Made by a program: the position numbers and the translations under genes. 64,000 nt of DNA, taken from Thermoguttaceae bacterium. GTDB taxonomy: Bacteria > Planctomycetota > Planctomycetia > Pirellulales > Thermoguttaceae. The notes beneath the pieces were generated by a model. That model did no database searches and was not told the DNA's origin. It was given only the letters and a program-made list of their open reading frames with translations. Positions 63,564-64,000 of this stretch are shown piece by piece; position 1 is the first letter of the stretch; the number at the start of each line of letters is the position of its first letter. The stretch spans positions 1 to 64,000 of the forward strand of contig JAGBDN010000025.1 in assembly GCA_017937485.1 (NCBI GenBank), written 5' to 3'.

Positions 63564-64000
63564 ATGACCGTTTCCCGTTTTTCGCTATTTTCGCTATTTT
63601 CCGCCGTTTTAACCGCGACGCTTTTCGCCGTCGCCGAACCGAGTTCCACCGCCGAACCGTCCGCCGTTCGGATTTGGCCGGTCGACCCGCACTTAAAAAT
63701 TTTCGGCGACTCGCAAGCCGCCGACGCCGTCCCGCTCGTCCTCCGCGCCGCTCGCAACGAATACGAATCGGGCCAATTCGGGTTGCGCGCCGACGCCGAC
63801 GTCGCCGGGCTTTCCCTCGCCGTCTCGGATTTAACGAACGCCGACGGGGGCAAAATCGCCGCGTCGAACGTTCGCCTCCGCCCGATCGGAACGATTCCCG
63901 TTACCAAAAACACGCCGGGCGCCGACGCTATCGTCGTCCGCAAAGCCCCGTTCGACGCGCCGGACGTTCTCCGCGAAGAAACGACGCTCGACCTAACCGC
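63564..64000 (+). CDS. Secreted DUF4091-type protein, 3' end outside the window
   Basis: An open frame of 145 codons runs off the window edge. AAAGGA precedes the ATG at 63564. The N-terminus SRFSLFSLFSAVLTATLFAVA is a signal peptide. The mature start (AVRIWPVDPHLKIF, AARNEYESGQFGLRA, LAVSDLTN, IAASNVRLRPIGTIPVTKN) matches the N-terminal beta-sandwich seen in DUF4091 proteins, large secreted putative glycosidases common in planctomycetes. The catalytic part is not visible. Together with the upstream 1404-residue protein it gives this end of the window two large exported carbohydrate-related proteins. Confidence 0.75.
   Translation, partial: MTVSRFSLFSLFSAVLTATLFAVAEPSSTAEPSAVRIWPVDPHLKIFGDSQAADAVPLVLRAARNEYESGQFGLRADADVAGLSLAVSDLTNADGGKIAASNVRLRPIGTIPVTKNTPGADAIVVRKAPFDAPDVLREETTLDLT

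Noticed and set aside
63380..63943. Minus-strand frame of 187 codons near the right edge
   Set aside because: Antisense to the partial DUF4091-type gene, which has a promoter, ribosome-binding site and signal peptide.

Overview
The window looks like a piece of chromosome from a bacterium of the Planctomycetota, probably an uncultured or host-associated lineage. This is inferred from gene content, not from a marker-gene comparison. Supporting signs are a Ser/Thr kinase with the N-terminal region typical of planctomycetal kinases, a secreted DUF1080 (3-keto-disaccharide hydrolase) protein, a Tat-exported sugar-isomerase-like TIM barrel, a secreted BNR sialidase-like protein, several low-complexity acidic extensions on housekeeping proteins, and leucine-rich and TPR lipoproteins. 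Codon use is strongly biased to TCG, ACG, GCG and GTC throughout, and I see no island of foreign composition. There are no rRNA or tRNA genes, insertion sequences, integrases or CRISPR arrays that I can recognise.

Layout. 1-3.5 kb (minus): rplU, an RNase E/G gene and a DUF2344 gene; the rplU tail and its terminator are tandemly duplicated at the window edge. 3.8-7.6 kb (minus): hpf, ptsN, ptsH, ptsI, a regulatory PTS without any permease. 8.2-10.7 kb (minus): a radical SAM protein, a degenerate array of about 60-bp repeats and a sialidase-like protein. 10.9-12.5 kb (minus): ilvN and ilvC. 12.9-16.3 kb (minus): uvrA with a large acidic insertion; divergent from it ftsH (+), then a lone adenine DNA methyltransferase and ruvX/yqgF. 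21.7-24.1 kb (minus): a TPR lipoprotein, a repeat-containing membrane protein and scpB. 24.4-27.2 kb (minus): the TIM-barrel protein and a kinase fused to a degenerate receiver domain. 27.6-33.5 kb (plus): two lipoproteins, the DUF1080 protein, hemC and tkt. 34.2-40.3 kb (plus): the macromolecular synthesis genes dnaG and rpoD from a textbook promoter, then mtaB. 40.3-45.9 kb (minus): two tandem GIDE-LemA fusion proteins, tatD and an HtrA protease. 46.4-54.4 kb: a small membrane protein, a secreted TPR protein, a ZnuA-like metal-binding protein, an MFS transporter, an unknown helical protein, larB and tcdA. 54.7-64 kb (plus): ligA, a 1404-residue secreted putative carbohydrate-active protein, gnd, and the start of a DUF4091-type secreted protein cut by the window edge.

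Most genes are ordinary housekeeping genes. Exported carbohydrate-handling proteins are scattered among central carbon enzymes (tkt, gnd) rather than gathered in a classical utilisation locus. Ten good sigma-70-type promoters can be read by eye. Their -10 hexamers are TATAAT or TAAAAT, with one TATCAT, and their spacers are 16-17 bp. About a dozen strong intrinsic terminators mark transcription units. The most unusual items are the rplU-tail/terminator tandem duplication, the decaying 60-bp intergenic array, the tandem GIDE-LemA fusions, the acidic insertion in UvrA, the kinase/pseudo-receiver fusion and the large secreted protein.
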